The translations under genes and the position numbers were made by a program. A stretch of DNA of 6,531 bases, taken from assembly GCA_029858545.1 (NCBI GenBank), contig JAOUFA010000213.1, forward strand, positions 1-6,531, given 5' to 3'. Below, piece after piece: positions 1 through 5,972 of the stretch. This DNA comes from Betaproteobacteria bacterium. GTDB taxonomy: Bacteria > Pseudomonadota > Gammaproteobacteria > Burkholderiales > SG8-39. The notes beneath the pieces were generated by a model. It was not told the origin of the DNA, made no database searches, and saw only the letters and a list, made by a program, of their open reading frames with translations. Positions within the stretch are counted from its first letter, which is position 1, and each line of letters opens with the position of its first letter.

Positions 1-437
1 CCTTGTCGCAATTCAGTGAGTCGGCCGAGTGAATCGTAGTGCGCCTTCGGGGGCGGGCCATCGCGTTGCGGGCGCGCACGCACCCAATCCGCCAGACCGA
101 CGACCGGCAACGGATAGCCGAGTACCGCCTCGGTAAGCGATTCGGCATTCGCGGCGCGGTATTCCCGCGCGTCGGATGTCGTCAGGAAATAGTGATCTCC
201 GTCACGCCGCAGGTGTGCGATGCCCTGTCCGAGGGAAGTGGAAATGAGCAGGTCGTCGCCCTCGTGGCGGTGTCGCCAGGCAAGGTTGCCGCTCGAGGCC
301 TCTTCGCGAAACCGCAGCGCGATGCGCGCGCTCAACTCGAATTCGACACGTTCGCCGTCGCGCGCCGCGGGAAGCTCGGCGCAAGCCGCGAGCGCAAGCA
401 GCGTCGTGGCGAGAAATGCGCGCGCCGCGGGGCTCAC
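1..437 (-). CDS. lolB: Outer-membrane lipoprotein LolB, partial (3' end beyond window)
   Basis: LolB is the outer-membrane acceptor that takes lipoproteins from periplasmic LolA and inserts them into the outer membrane. I read 145 codons from a GTG at 437-435; the C-terminal part lies off the left edge (the family is roughly 200 residues). The N-terminus is a lipoprotein signal: a short n-region with one Arg, a hydrophobic stretch, and lipobox Leu16-Ala-Ala-Cys19. Residue +2 is Ala, not Asp, which fits outer-membrane sorting. The mature part has LolB-like pieces: SARIALRF near residue 37, SGNLAWRH at 49-56, SLGQGIAHL at 68-76, a Tyr-Arg-Ala-Ala-Asn-Ala-Glu stretch near 93-99, and LGYPLPVVGLADWV at 106-119. 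The GTG start is chosen because it gives the complete signal peptide and overlaps the upstream TPR gene's TGA as GTGA. I see no Shine-Dalgarno sequence, so translation probably depends on coupling. The assignment rests on motif recognition plus the signal peptide. Confidence 0.87.
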   Translation of the reverse strand, partial: MSPAARAFLATTLLALAACAELPAARDGERVEFELSARIALRFREEASSGNLAWRHRHEGDDLLISTSLGQGIAHLRRDGDHYFLTTSDAREYRAANAESLTEAVLGYPLPVVGLADWVRARPQRDGPPPKAHYDSLGRLTELRQ

Positions 438-2188
438 TGTTTGATGCGCTTGATGGTCTGTTGCAGAACTTCGCTGTCGGGAAAGTTCTTTAGGGCCTCG
501 TCCCAGATGCGCCGCGCCTCGTCCCGCTCGCCTCTGAACCAGAGCGCCTCGCCAAGATGCGCGCCGATGTCCCCATCCGGGCGGCCGTTGTACGCGCGGC
601 GCAACCACCGGATCGCCCCGCTCAGGTCGCCCTGCCGGTACAGCACCCATCCCATCGAATCGATGACGAAGTAGTCCTCGGGCGCGAGTTCCAGCGCCTT
701 TTCGATCAGCTTGCGCGCCTCGCCCAAGCGCATATTGCGCTCGGCGAATGAATAGCCCAGAGCATTGTAGGCATGCGCGTAGGTCGGGTGCAGTTCGATC
801 AGCTTGCGCAGCTTTTCTTCCAACGCGTCATAGCGCTGCAGTTTCTCGGCGGTCAGCGCATAGTCATAGAGGATCTCGGGTTGATCGGGTTCGTTGCGCA
901 GAGCCTTCTCCAGGATCGCGAATGCCTCGCCGACGCGGCGCGCATCCCGCAGCAACTGTGCCTCGGCGACGATCAACTGCACGCGCTGCTTGGCGTCGGT
1001 GACTTGGATTTGCCGCACATAGGCGCGCGCCTCGTCGAGCCGGCCCTGCTTGGCGATCACCTGCGCGGCGCGTAGGCGCGCGGGAAGATAGCTCTCTCCT
1101 TGCCCGATCTTTTCGTACCACGCAATCGCCTCGGGCCACTTCTGCTGATCCTCGGCAAGCTGGCCCAGAGCGTAGCGTACCGAGTCGGCATCGCGAAATT
1201 TCAGTTCGAGCAGGCGCCGCATGTAACGTTCGGCGGTGGCGTAATCTTTCATTTGCTGCGCGATCAAACCGACCGAGTAGAGAACATTGGTGTCATTCGG
1301 ATTCGCCGCGAGCAGCTGGTCGAAAACGGCGCGTGCTTCGGCATAGCGCCGCGCCCCGACCAGCAGGCGCGCATAGCTGAGCCTGACATCCTTGCGGTCC
1401 GGGTAGGCCTCCAGGTAGCGTGCAAGGCGCCTGACCGCTTCATCGGGCGCATCGACTCTCAGCAGTTCGGCTTCGAACAACGCCGCGACCTCCCAGTCGG
1501 GCCGCAGCGCGCCGGCGCGGCGGATCGCCGCCAGCGCGACGGTCTTGTCTTCGGCCGCATGGGCGGCCTGCGCGACGGCGAATTGCGCCTCGGCTAGGTC
1601 CGGATAGGATTGCGCGAGCTGCTGCACGACGCGCAGGGTCGCGGTCTTGTCGGGGTGGGCCGCAAAGAGGCGCCCCAATTGCATGAATGCGCTCGCCGGA
1701 TTGGTGGCACTCGAAGCGATGAGCTTGGCGAGATAGGGCTCGGCTTCCTGGAGGCGCTTTTCGCCCAGCAACAAGGCGGTGACGCTTTGCAGCGCGGCCG
1801 GAGAGGACGGATCGGCCTCGTGCCAGATGCGCGCGGCCTCTAGGGCGATATTCGGCAGCCGCGCGCTTCCCGCGACTTCCATTGTCCGCCGCGCAAGACG
1901 GGGGTCGCGCGTGCGGCGAGCGAGGTCGAGGAAATTGCGCGCAGCAAGGGCCGGGTCGCCTCGCTGCAGGGCTATTTCTCCCAGTAGATACTGATACAGG
2001 ATGACGCCGCTCAACTCCATGCCGGGCAGCGGCTCGGGCGATTTCGCCGGCGCGATTCGGAGGTTTTCGTGCGCGCGCTCTTTCAATTCGTCGGATTCGC
2101 CGACTTGCGCGCGTGCGCCGGTAGCGGCATACAGCAAAACAACGGCGGCGAGCGAGAATCGTCCTGCCAATCGGAATAGTTCGACCAT
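434..2188 (-). CDS. Exported tetratricopeptide-repeat protein, 584 aa, coupled to lolB
   Basis: This is a secreted TPR-solenoid protein of unknown specific function. Residues 1-27 form a signal peptide (hydrophobic core about 11-23, likely cleavage after Ala-Arg-Ala27) with no lipobox Cys, so the mature protein should be soluble in the periplasm or peripherally attached. From about residue 60 to the end I can lay out roughly 15 helical-hairpin units of 33-36 residues. The clearest are in the second half: 269-301, 302-335, 405-437, 438-471, 472-506, 507-540 and 541-573. They show the TPR pattern of a small residue at position 8, Ala at 20 and Pro near 32 (for example AYNALGYSFAERN, then EARKLIEKALELAPED). 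No catalytic domain is visible. The ATG is preceded by a purine-rich GAGAAGG about 3 nt upstream, rather close. The gene shares a 4-base GTGA overlap with lolB, which suggests co-translation and an envelope role. It may be a scaffold or assembly factor; that is inference. Confidence 0.9.
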   Translation of the reverse strand: MVELFRLAGRFSLAAVVLLYAATGARAQVGESDELKERAHENLRIAPAKSPEPLPGMELSGVILYQYLLGEIALQRGDPALAARNFLDLARRTRDPRLARRTMEVAGSARLPNIALEAARIWHEADPSSPAALQSVTALLLGEKRLQEAEPYLAKLIASSATNPASAFMQLGRLFAAHPDKTATLRVVQQLAQSYPDLAEAQFAVAQAAHAAEDKTVALAAIRRAGALRPDWEVAALFEAELLRVDAPDEAVRRLARYLEAYPDRKDVRLSYARLLVGARRYAEARAVFDQLLAANPNDTNVLYSVGLIAQQMKDYATAERYMRRLLELKFRDADSVRYALGQLAEDQQKWPEAIAWYEKIGQGESYLPARLRAAQVIAKQGRLDEARAYVRQIQVTDAKQRVQLIVAEAQLLRDARRVGEAFAILEKALRNEPDQPEILYDYALTAEKLQRYDALEEKLRKLIELHPTYAHAYNALGYSFAERNMRLGEARKLIEKALELAPEDYFVIDSMGWVLYRQGDLSGAIRWLRRAYNGRPDGDIGAHLGEALWFRGERDEARRIWDEALKNFPDSEVLQQTIKRIKQ

Positions 2189-2212
2189 CTTCCTTCTCTA
2201 TGTGTCGTGCGC

Positions 2213-2228
2213 AGCTTCGCGAGAAGCT
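2213..2228 (-). repeat. Small inverted repeat in the leader of the TPR-lolB transcript
   Basis: Arms AGCTTC (2213-2218) and GAAGCT (2223-2228) are a perfect 6-bp inverted repeat around a 4-base loop. It sits 25-40 bases upstream of the TPR protein start codon, inside the leader predicted from the promoter at 2254-2282. No T-run follows on either strand, so it is not an intrinsic terminator. It could be a leader hairpin or a protein-binding site, or chance. Confidence 0.35.
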
Positions 2229-2253
2229 CCCGGTGCTACACCCGATGCGCTGC

Positions 2254-2282
2254 ATCTTAGGTATATTCCGATGCCCGCACAA
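2254..2282 (-). promoter_or_regulatory. Candidate sigma-70 promoter for the TPR-lolB operon
   Basis: Read on the minus strand, a -35-like TTGTGC (2282-2277) is separated by exactly 17 bp from a -10-like TAAGAT (2259-2254). The matches to consensus are 3/6 and 4/6. Transcription would start near 2247, giving a leader of about 58 bases to the ATG at 2188. It lies in the only gap available for a promoter of this divergent operon. This is a prediction from consensus matching only. Confidence 0.4.
2262..2267 (+). promoter_or_regulatory. Candidate -10 element for mutM
   Basis: TATATT matches the sigma-70 -10 consensus at 5 of 6 positions and lies 62 bases upstream of the mutM ATG. No convincing -35 is present at 16-18 bp spacing (the sequence there is ACACCCG-like), so the promoter would be weak or activator-dependent. 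It is almost back to back with the minus-strand -10 at 2254-2259, so the two promoters would share polymerase-binding DNA. Confidence 0.3.
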
Positions 2283-2328
2283 GCGCGGGGCACGCCAGTG
2301 CAACCGCTCTGCAGATCGCGAATTCAAT

Positions 2329-3138
2329 ATGCCGGAATTGCCCGAGGTTGAGGTCACACGTCGTGGAGTCGAACCGCAGGTGGCGGGGCGTCTGGTCACC
2401 GGAGTCGAGGTTCGCGAAGCTCGTTTGCGCTGGCCGGTTTCCGCAGAGGTCCATCGACTCGCCGGGCGCCGGGTACTCGGCGTCGCGCGGCGCGGAAAGT
2501 ACCTCCTGCTCGACTGTGGCGGGGGCTCGCTGATCCTTCATCTGGGCATGTCGGGCAGCCTGCGGGTGCTGCCAGCCGGCACTCCGGCCGGCAGGCACGA
2601 GCATTTCGACCTCCTGCTGGGCGACAGGCTTCTCAGACTGCGCGATCCGAGGCGCTTTGGCGCGGTACTGTGGGCCGAGGGATCTCCTTGTCTGCATCCG
2701 CTGCTGGCGGGTCTGGGCGTCGAACCCCTGTCGCGCGAGTTCAATGCGGGCGCCTTGCACGCACTGTGCCGCGGGAGGCGCGTGGCGATCAAGCAATTGC
2801 TGATGGATAGCCATTGCATTGTCGGGGTCGGCAACATTTACGCGAGCGAAAGCCTGTACGGCGCTGGCATCCATCCCGCTACACACGCCGGACGGCTTTC
2901 TCCGCAGCGCTGCGCGCGACTGGTTGGCGCGGTCAAGCGCACCCTGAATGCGGCGATACGCGCAGGCGGGTCGAGTTTGCGCGACTTCGTGAGAAGCGAC
3001 GGACGCAAGGGATACTTTCAGTATCGCTACGCGGTTTACGGGCGCGCCGGACTGGACTGTCCTGCGTGCGGCGCGCCGATCAAACGCATCGTGCAAGGGC
3101 AGCGCGCCACCTACTACTGCGCGCGCTGCCAGCGTTGA
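2329..3138 (+). CDS. mutM: Formamidopyrimidine-DNA glycosylase (Fpg/MutM), 269 aa
   Basis: MutM removes 8-oxoguanine and formamidopyrimidines from oxidised DNA and cleaves the resulting abasic site (base-excision repair). The start is fixed by the N-terminus MPELPEVE: after Met removal, Pro becomes the catalytic N-terminal amine and the next Glu is the catalytic acid. An in-frame upstream ATG at 2200 would bury this proline and is rejected. Other family landmarks are Lys57 in RGKYLLL, the LGMSGSLR loop with Met74, DPRRFG at 106-111 supplying the intercalating Arg and Phe, and the helix-two-turn-helix with VGVGNIYASE (165-174). The C-terminal zinc finger has Cys244, Cys247, Cys264 and Cys267, with an Arg259 equivalent to the conserved zinc-finger arginine. 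The length equals the E. coli protein (269), and all key residues are present. There is no clear Shine-Dalgarno sequence. The gene is divergent from the TPR-lolB operon and convergent with coaD. Confidence 0.97.
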   Translation: MPELPEVEVTRRGVEPQVAGRLVTGVEVREARLRWPVSAEVHRLAGRRVLGVARRGKYLLLDCGGGSLILHLGMSGSLRVLPAGTPAGRHEHFDLLLGDRLLRLRDPRRFGAVLWAEGSPCLHPLLAGLGVEPLSREFNAGALHALCRGRRVAIKQLLMDSHCIVGVGNIYASESLYGAGIHPATHAGRLSPQRCARLVGAVKRTLNAAIRAGGSSLRDFVRSDGRKGYFQYRYAVYGRAGLDCPACGAPIKRIVQGQRATYYCARCQR

Positions 3139-3171
3139 AGTACCTCCGCGCGCGATCGCCGCATGCGTTGC

Positions 3172-3660
3172 TCAGGCGGCGCGCGAGCGTGCCTTCTCCA
3201 TGAGTCGCTGCTGCACCAGCGGATGGACGAACTTGGACACGTCCCCGCCCAGAGAGGCGATTTCACGTACCAGGGTCGCCGAAATGAACATGTGCTGCTC
3301 CGAAGGCGTCAGGAATACGGTTTCCACGTCGGGATAGAGATTGCGGTTCATACCGGCGAGCTGAAACTCGTATTCGAAGTCCGATACCGCGCGCAATCCG
3401 CGCAGAATCACGCGTGCGCTGTGTGCGCGAATGAAATCGATGAGCAGGCCGCTGAAACCGGCGACGGTTACGTTCGGCAGGTCGGAGAGCACGTCGCGGG
3501 CGAGTGCGACGCGTTCTTCCAGGACGAAGAACGGGTTCTTGGCGCGGCTGTCGGCGACGCCTACAACAAGCGCGTCGAAAAGCACGCTCGCGCGGCGCAC
3601 GAGATCCTCGTGCCCGCGGGTAAGCGGGTCAAACGTTCCCGGATATACGGCTCTGATCAT
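3172..3660 (-). CDS. coaD: Phosphopantetheine adenylyltransferase (PPAT), 162 aa
   Basis: CoaD transfers AMP from ATP to 4'-phosphopantetheine, giving dephospho-CoA, the penultimate step of coenzyme A synthesis in the cytoplasm. The protein begins with the nucleotidyltransferase signature YPGTFDPLTRGH (6-17), whose TxGH is T14-H17. It continues with the conserved RGLRAVSDFEYEFQ (87-100) and the ATP-binding ISATLVRE (126-133). That last motif has Ala128 where E. coli and many others have Ser, probably a tolerated variant. The length is normal for the family (about 160). The ATG at 3660 gives the expected MxxAVYPGTFDP start. A purine-rich GGGAAGG lies 2 nt upstream. The start lies inside the 3' end of rsmD (32-bp overlap), so the two are likely translated from one message. 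The gene ends 33 bp from the convergent mutM, with no obvious terminator between. Confidence 0.97.
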   Translation of the reverse strand: MIRAVYPGTFDPLTRGHEDLVRRASVLFDALVVGVADSRAKNPFFVLEERVALARDVLSDLPNVTVAGFSGLLIDFIRAHSARVILRGLRAVSDFEYEFQLAGMNRNLYPDVETVFLTPSEQHMFISATLVREIASLGGDVSKFVHPLVQQRLMEKARSRAA

Positions 3661-4237
3661 CGCCTTCCCATCGCAAGAGTTGATAATGGACCTCGCCGGC
3701 GCGCGCGCGTTTCATTTCCGTCCACGGCATTTGTGTCGGCTGCGGCGCGGGGGCCTCGATATAGACGAGCGCCACGCGCGCCAGACACCGGGGCAGCTTG
3801 CGCAGAATCTCGGCAAGGACATTTTGCCTGAATGGAGGATCGAGGAAAACCAGATCGAAGCGTTGCTCGAGGTGCGGGCGGTCGAGATAGCTGAGCGCGT
3901 TGGCGGCGACCAGTTCGACCTGCCGGGCATCGAGGGCGAGGCGGTTTTTTTCGAGCACCCGCAGCGCCGCGGGATCGGCCTCCACCATCACCACCGAGGC
4001 GGCGCCGCGCGAGGCGGCTTCGAATCCCAGTGCCCCCGATCCGGCGTAGAGATCGAGGCAGGCGGCGCCGGTGAGATCCTGCCCCAGCCAGTTGAATAGG
4101 GTTTCACGTACGCGGTTGGGCGTCGGCCTGAGATCGGGGCGATCGAGGACTTCGATCAGACGGCTGCGCCACGTCCCGGCGATGATGCGGATCCGACCGG
4201 CGGGCCGTTTGCGCGGCAGGCATCGTGGCGAGGTCAT
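3629..4237 (-). CDS. rsmD: 16S rRNA (guanine966-N2)-methyltransferase RsmD, 202 aa
   Basis: RsmD uses S-adenosylmethionine to methylate N2 of G966 in 16S rRNA of the small ribosomal subunit. Visible landmarks are RIIAGTWRSR near 17-26, the family-typical RPTPNRVRETLFNWL (37-51), the SAM-binding motif I LDLYAGSGALGFEAASRG (61-78), the acidic motif II VEAD (85-88), and the catalytic motif IV DPPF (133-136). The length is close to E. coli RsmD (198). The last dozen or so residues (RWEGDDQSRISGNV) are unremarkable and encoded where the gene overlaps the coaD start by 32 bases. The ATG at 4237 has no recognisable Shine-Dalgarno sequence. No in-frame alternative start sits upstream of the conserved region, so the exact start is moderately certain. 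The rsmD-coaD pair is a common proteobacterial arrangement. Confidence 0.95.
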   Translation of the reverse strand: MTSPRCLPRKRPAGRIRIIAGTWRSRLIEVLDRPDLRPTPNRVRETLFNWLGQDLTGAACLDLYAGSGALGFEAASRGAASVVMVEADPAALRVLEKNRLALDARQVELVAANALSYLDRPHLEQRFDLVFLDPPFRQNVLAEILRKLPRCLARVALVYIEAPAPQPTQMPWTEMKRARAGEVHYQLLRWEGDDQSRISGNV

Positions 4238-4249
4238 GGAGGCGGCGTT

Positions 4250-4258
4250 TGTTAGAAT
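4250..4258 (+). promoter_or_regulatory. Candidate extended -10 promoter for ftsY-ftsE-ftsX
   Basis: TGTTAGAAT reads as an extended -10 element: TG, one base, then TAGAAT, matching TATAAT at 5 of 6 positions. No good -35 is seen, which extended -10 promoters can tolerate. The predicted start of transcription is near 4265. The leader would then begin just upstream of the inverted repeat at 4273-4303. This is the only promoter-like element I see in front of the operon. Confidence 0.4.
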
Positions 4259-4272
4259 TGGCGGATTGTCCT

Positions 4273-4303
4273 GGCGAGCATCTTATCTGTGCGGATGCTC
4301 GCC
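4273..4303. repeat. Perfect 10-bp inverted repeat between rsmD and ftsY
   Basis: GGCGAGCATC (4273-4282) and GATGCTCGCC (4294-4303) are exact reverse complements around an 11-base spacer, and a further T/G pair could extend the stem in RNA. The right arm contains the most likely ftsY ATG (4295-4297). The left arm and spacer overlap the predicted rsmD -10. No T-run follows on either strand, so this is not a standard terminator. It may be an operator for a dimeric regulator, or a leader hairpin that hides the ftsY start. Confidence 0.6.
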
Positions 4304-4307
4304 GCAA
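4280..4307 (-). promoter_or_regulatory. Candidate sigma-70 promoter for rsmD-coaD
   Basis: On the minus strand, TTGCGG (4307-4302) and TAAGAT (4285-4280) are spaced by 16 bp, matching consensus at 3/6 and 4/6. The predicted transcript would start near 4273, about 35 bases before the rsmD ATG. The -10 hexamer is identical to that proposed for the TPR-lolB operon. The element overlaps the inverted repeat at 4273-4303, so a protein bound there could block it. Consensus match only. Confidence 0.33.
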
Positions 4308-5308
4308 GCCGCGCGTGTTTCCGCGGCAAACCCGGTACGGATCCGCCTACGTCCGCTTTGACGCCACAAGCTTTATCCTGGAAGGCCCGGCTCAAGGCCG
4401 GTCTGGCGCGTACGCGCGCGCGGCTTGGACAGGGCCTGGGAGCACTGATCGATCGCGGGCGCGTCGACGAGGCGGATTACGTCGAGCTCGAGGCGGCACT
4501 GCTCGGCGCTGACTGCGGCGTCGCCGCGACACGCGAGATACTGCAGGCGCTGCGCCAACGCGCGGCGAAATTCGGCGCGCAGGATGGCGCCGCGCTCAGA
4601 GCCTTGTTGAGCGAGGTGCTGATCGAGCGTCTCGCACCCCTCGAACGGCAGCTTGACCTCGAGCGGGGTCGGCCCTGCGTGTTGATGGTGGCGGGGGTCA
4701 ACGGTTCGGGCAAGACGACCTCCATCGGCAAGCTCGCGAAGTGGCTGCAGAACCAGGGCAAGACCGTGCTCCTCGCGGCCGGCGATACCTTTCGCGCCGC
4801 CGCGCGCGAGCAATTGCTCGTCTGGGGAGAGCGCAACGGCGTGGCGGTGATTTCACAGGCCTCTGGCGACGCCGCCGCGGTGGTCTTCGACGCGGTAAAC
4901 GCGGCGCGCGCGCGCGGGGTCGATGTGCTGATCGCCGATACCGCGGGGCGGCTCCCGACCCAGTTGCACCTGATGGAGGAAATCCGCAAGGTAAAACGGG
5001 TACTGGCCAAGGCAATGCCCGATGCCCCGCACGAAATACTACTGGTGATCGACGCCGGTACCGGGCAGAACGCTCTGGCGCAGGTCGAGGCATTTGATCG
5101 CGCGCTTGGCCTGACCGGTCTCGTGTTGACGAAGCTGGATGGATCGGCGAAGGGCGGCATCCTGTGCGCGATCGCGAGGCGGCGCAGCGAAGACTCCTCG
5201 GGCGCGGGAGGACCGCCGATACCGGTGTATTTCCTGGGGGTCGGCGAAGGTATCGACGATCTGCGCCCCTTTTCGGCACGCGAGTTTGTCGAGGCCCTGA
5301 TTGATTAG
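4295..5308 (+). CDS. ftsY: Signal recognition particle receptor GTPase FtsY, 337 aa
   Basis: FtsY docks ribosome-nascent-chain-SRP complexes at the inner membrane and, through reciprocal GTP hydrolysis with Ffh, hands them to the translocon. From ATG 4295, the N domain is a helical bundle starting at SWKARLKAGL (28-37). The G domain has G1 GVNGSGKTT (134-142), G2 DTFRAAA (164-170), G3 DTAGR (215-219), G4 TKLDGSAKGG (279-288), and the closing GVGEGIDDLRPF (315-326). The long acidic A domain of E. coli FtsY is absent, leaving only about 27 residues before the N domain. The start is uncertain: GTG 4289 (339 aa), ATG 4295 and TTG 4358 (316 aa) are all in frame and none has a good Shine-Dalgarno sequence. 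ATG 4295 lies within an inverted-repeat arm. Between G4 and the final motif there is an insertion of about 10 residues (RRSEDSSGAGGPP region, 296-308) relative to E. coli. The gene overlaps ftsE by 8 bases. Confidence 0.94.
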   Translation: MLAASRACFRGKPGTDPPTSALTPQALSWKARLKAGLARTRARLGQGLGALIDRGRVDEADYVELEAALLGADCGVAATREILQALRQRAAKFGAQDGAALRALLSEVLIERLAPLERQLDLERGRPCVLMVAGVNGSGKTTSIGKLAKWLQNQGKTVLLAAGDTFRAAAREQLLVWGERNGVAVISQASGDAAAVVFDAVNAARARGVDVLIADTAGRLPTQLHLMEEIRKVKRVLAKAMPDAPHEILLVIDAGTGQNALAQVEAFDRALGLTGLVLTKLDGSAKGGILCAIARRRSEDSSGAGGPPIPVYFLGVGEGIDDLRPFSAREFVEALID

Positions 5309-5972
5309 TTTTTCCGGCGTATCGAAGCGCTATCCGGGCGGCAAGGAAGTGCTGAGCGGTGTTTCCTTTTCGTTGGCCGCCGGTGAGTTGTGCTTTGTAA
5401 CGGGACAATCCGGCGCGGGCAAGAGCACATTGCTGAAAATGATCCCGGCGATCGAGCGTCCGACCTCGGGCTCGATTATCGTCAATGGCCAGAACGCCAG
5501 CGCGCTCGGCAGACGGGCGGTGCCGCAATTACGTCGCAATCTCGGACTGGTGTTTCAGGACCAGAAGCTGCTCTACGACCGCAGCGTCTACGACAATGTC
5601 ATGCTCCCGTTGGAGTTCGGCGATTTTCCGGCCAAGGAGGCGGCGCGGCGCGCTCGCGCCGCGCTCGACAAGGTGGGGCTGCTCGGGCGCGAGCGGGCGA
5701 CGCCGATCCAACTATCGGGCGGCGAGCAGCAGCGCCTGGCGATTGCGCGCGCCGTGGTCAACCGGCCGGCGATCCTGATTGCCGACGAACCCACGTCGAA
5801 TCTTGATGCAACCTCCGCCGCGTCGATTCTCGATATCTTCTATTCGTTCCATCAAGTCGGTGTAACCGTGCTCATCGCCACTCACGATCAGGCGCTGATC
5901 GAGCGTTATGCCGGTCGCCGGCTGTTGGCGCTGAGCGCCGGGCGAGTGACCGTCAGCGGAGCCGGCAAGTGA
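5301..5972 (+). CDS. ftsE: Cell-division ATP-binding protein FtsE, 223 aa, TTG start
   Basis: FtsE is the ABC-type ATPase that pairs with the membrane protein FtsX. At the division ring the complex links FtsZ/FtsA to activation of peptidoglycan hydrolases in the periplasm. The ABC parts are complete: Walker A GQSGAGKS (35-42), Q-loop Gln86 in VFQDQKLL, signature LSGGEQQR (138-145), Walker B ILIADEP (158-164) and H-loop His195. The start is a TTG at 5301, inside the last codons of ftsY. It gives MISFSGVSKRYPGG, matching the usual FtsE beginning MIxFxxVSKRYP, and a GAGG lies 6 nt upstream. No ATG or GTG fits as well. The length is normal (E. coli 222). The stop TGA overlaps the ftsX GTG start as GTGA. 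The tight overlaps indicate translational coupling, which would help keep FtsE and FtsX in fixed proportion. Confidence 0.96.
   Translation: MISFSGVSKRYPGGKEVLSGVSFSLAAGELCFVTGQSGAGKSTLLKMIPAIERPTSGSIIVNGQNASALGRRAVPQLRRNLGLVFQDQKLLYDRSVYDNVMLPLEFGDFPAKEAARRARAALDKVGLLGRERATPIQLSGGEQQRLAIARAVVNRPAILIADEPTSNLDATSAASILDIFYSFHQVGVTVLIATHDQALIERYAGRRLLALSAGRVTVSGAGK

Noticed and set aside
2200..2331. Upstream in-frame ATG extending mutM by 43 residues
   Set aside because: MutM requires Pro immediately after the initiator Met as its catalytic amine; the extension would abolish activity, and it overlaps the promoter region.
1440..2399. 319-residue open frame on the minus strand overlapping the TPR gene in another frame
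   Set aside because: Its composition is Arg/Pro/Ala-rich and low in pattern, and it overlaps the well-supported TPR gene on the same strand and extends into mutM. It is a shadow.
2257..3096. 279-residue open frame on the minus strand opposite mutM
   Set aside because: It lies antisense to a fully convincing mutM, has no recognisable motif, and is the kind of long shadow frame expected in high-GC DNA.
3147..3185. GC-alternating arms between mutM and coaD as a bidirectional terminator
   Set aside because: The arms are simple CG alternation with a 25-base loop and no T-run on either strand. The right arm lies inside coaD, so this is not convincing as a terminator.
4698..5528. 276-residue open frame on the minus strand opposite ftsY and ftsE
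   Set aside because: It is antisense to two strongly supported genes, Arg/Ser/Pro-rich, with no domain recognised.
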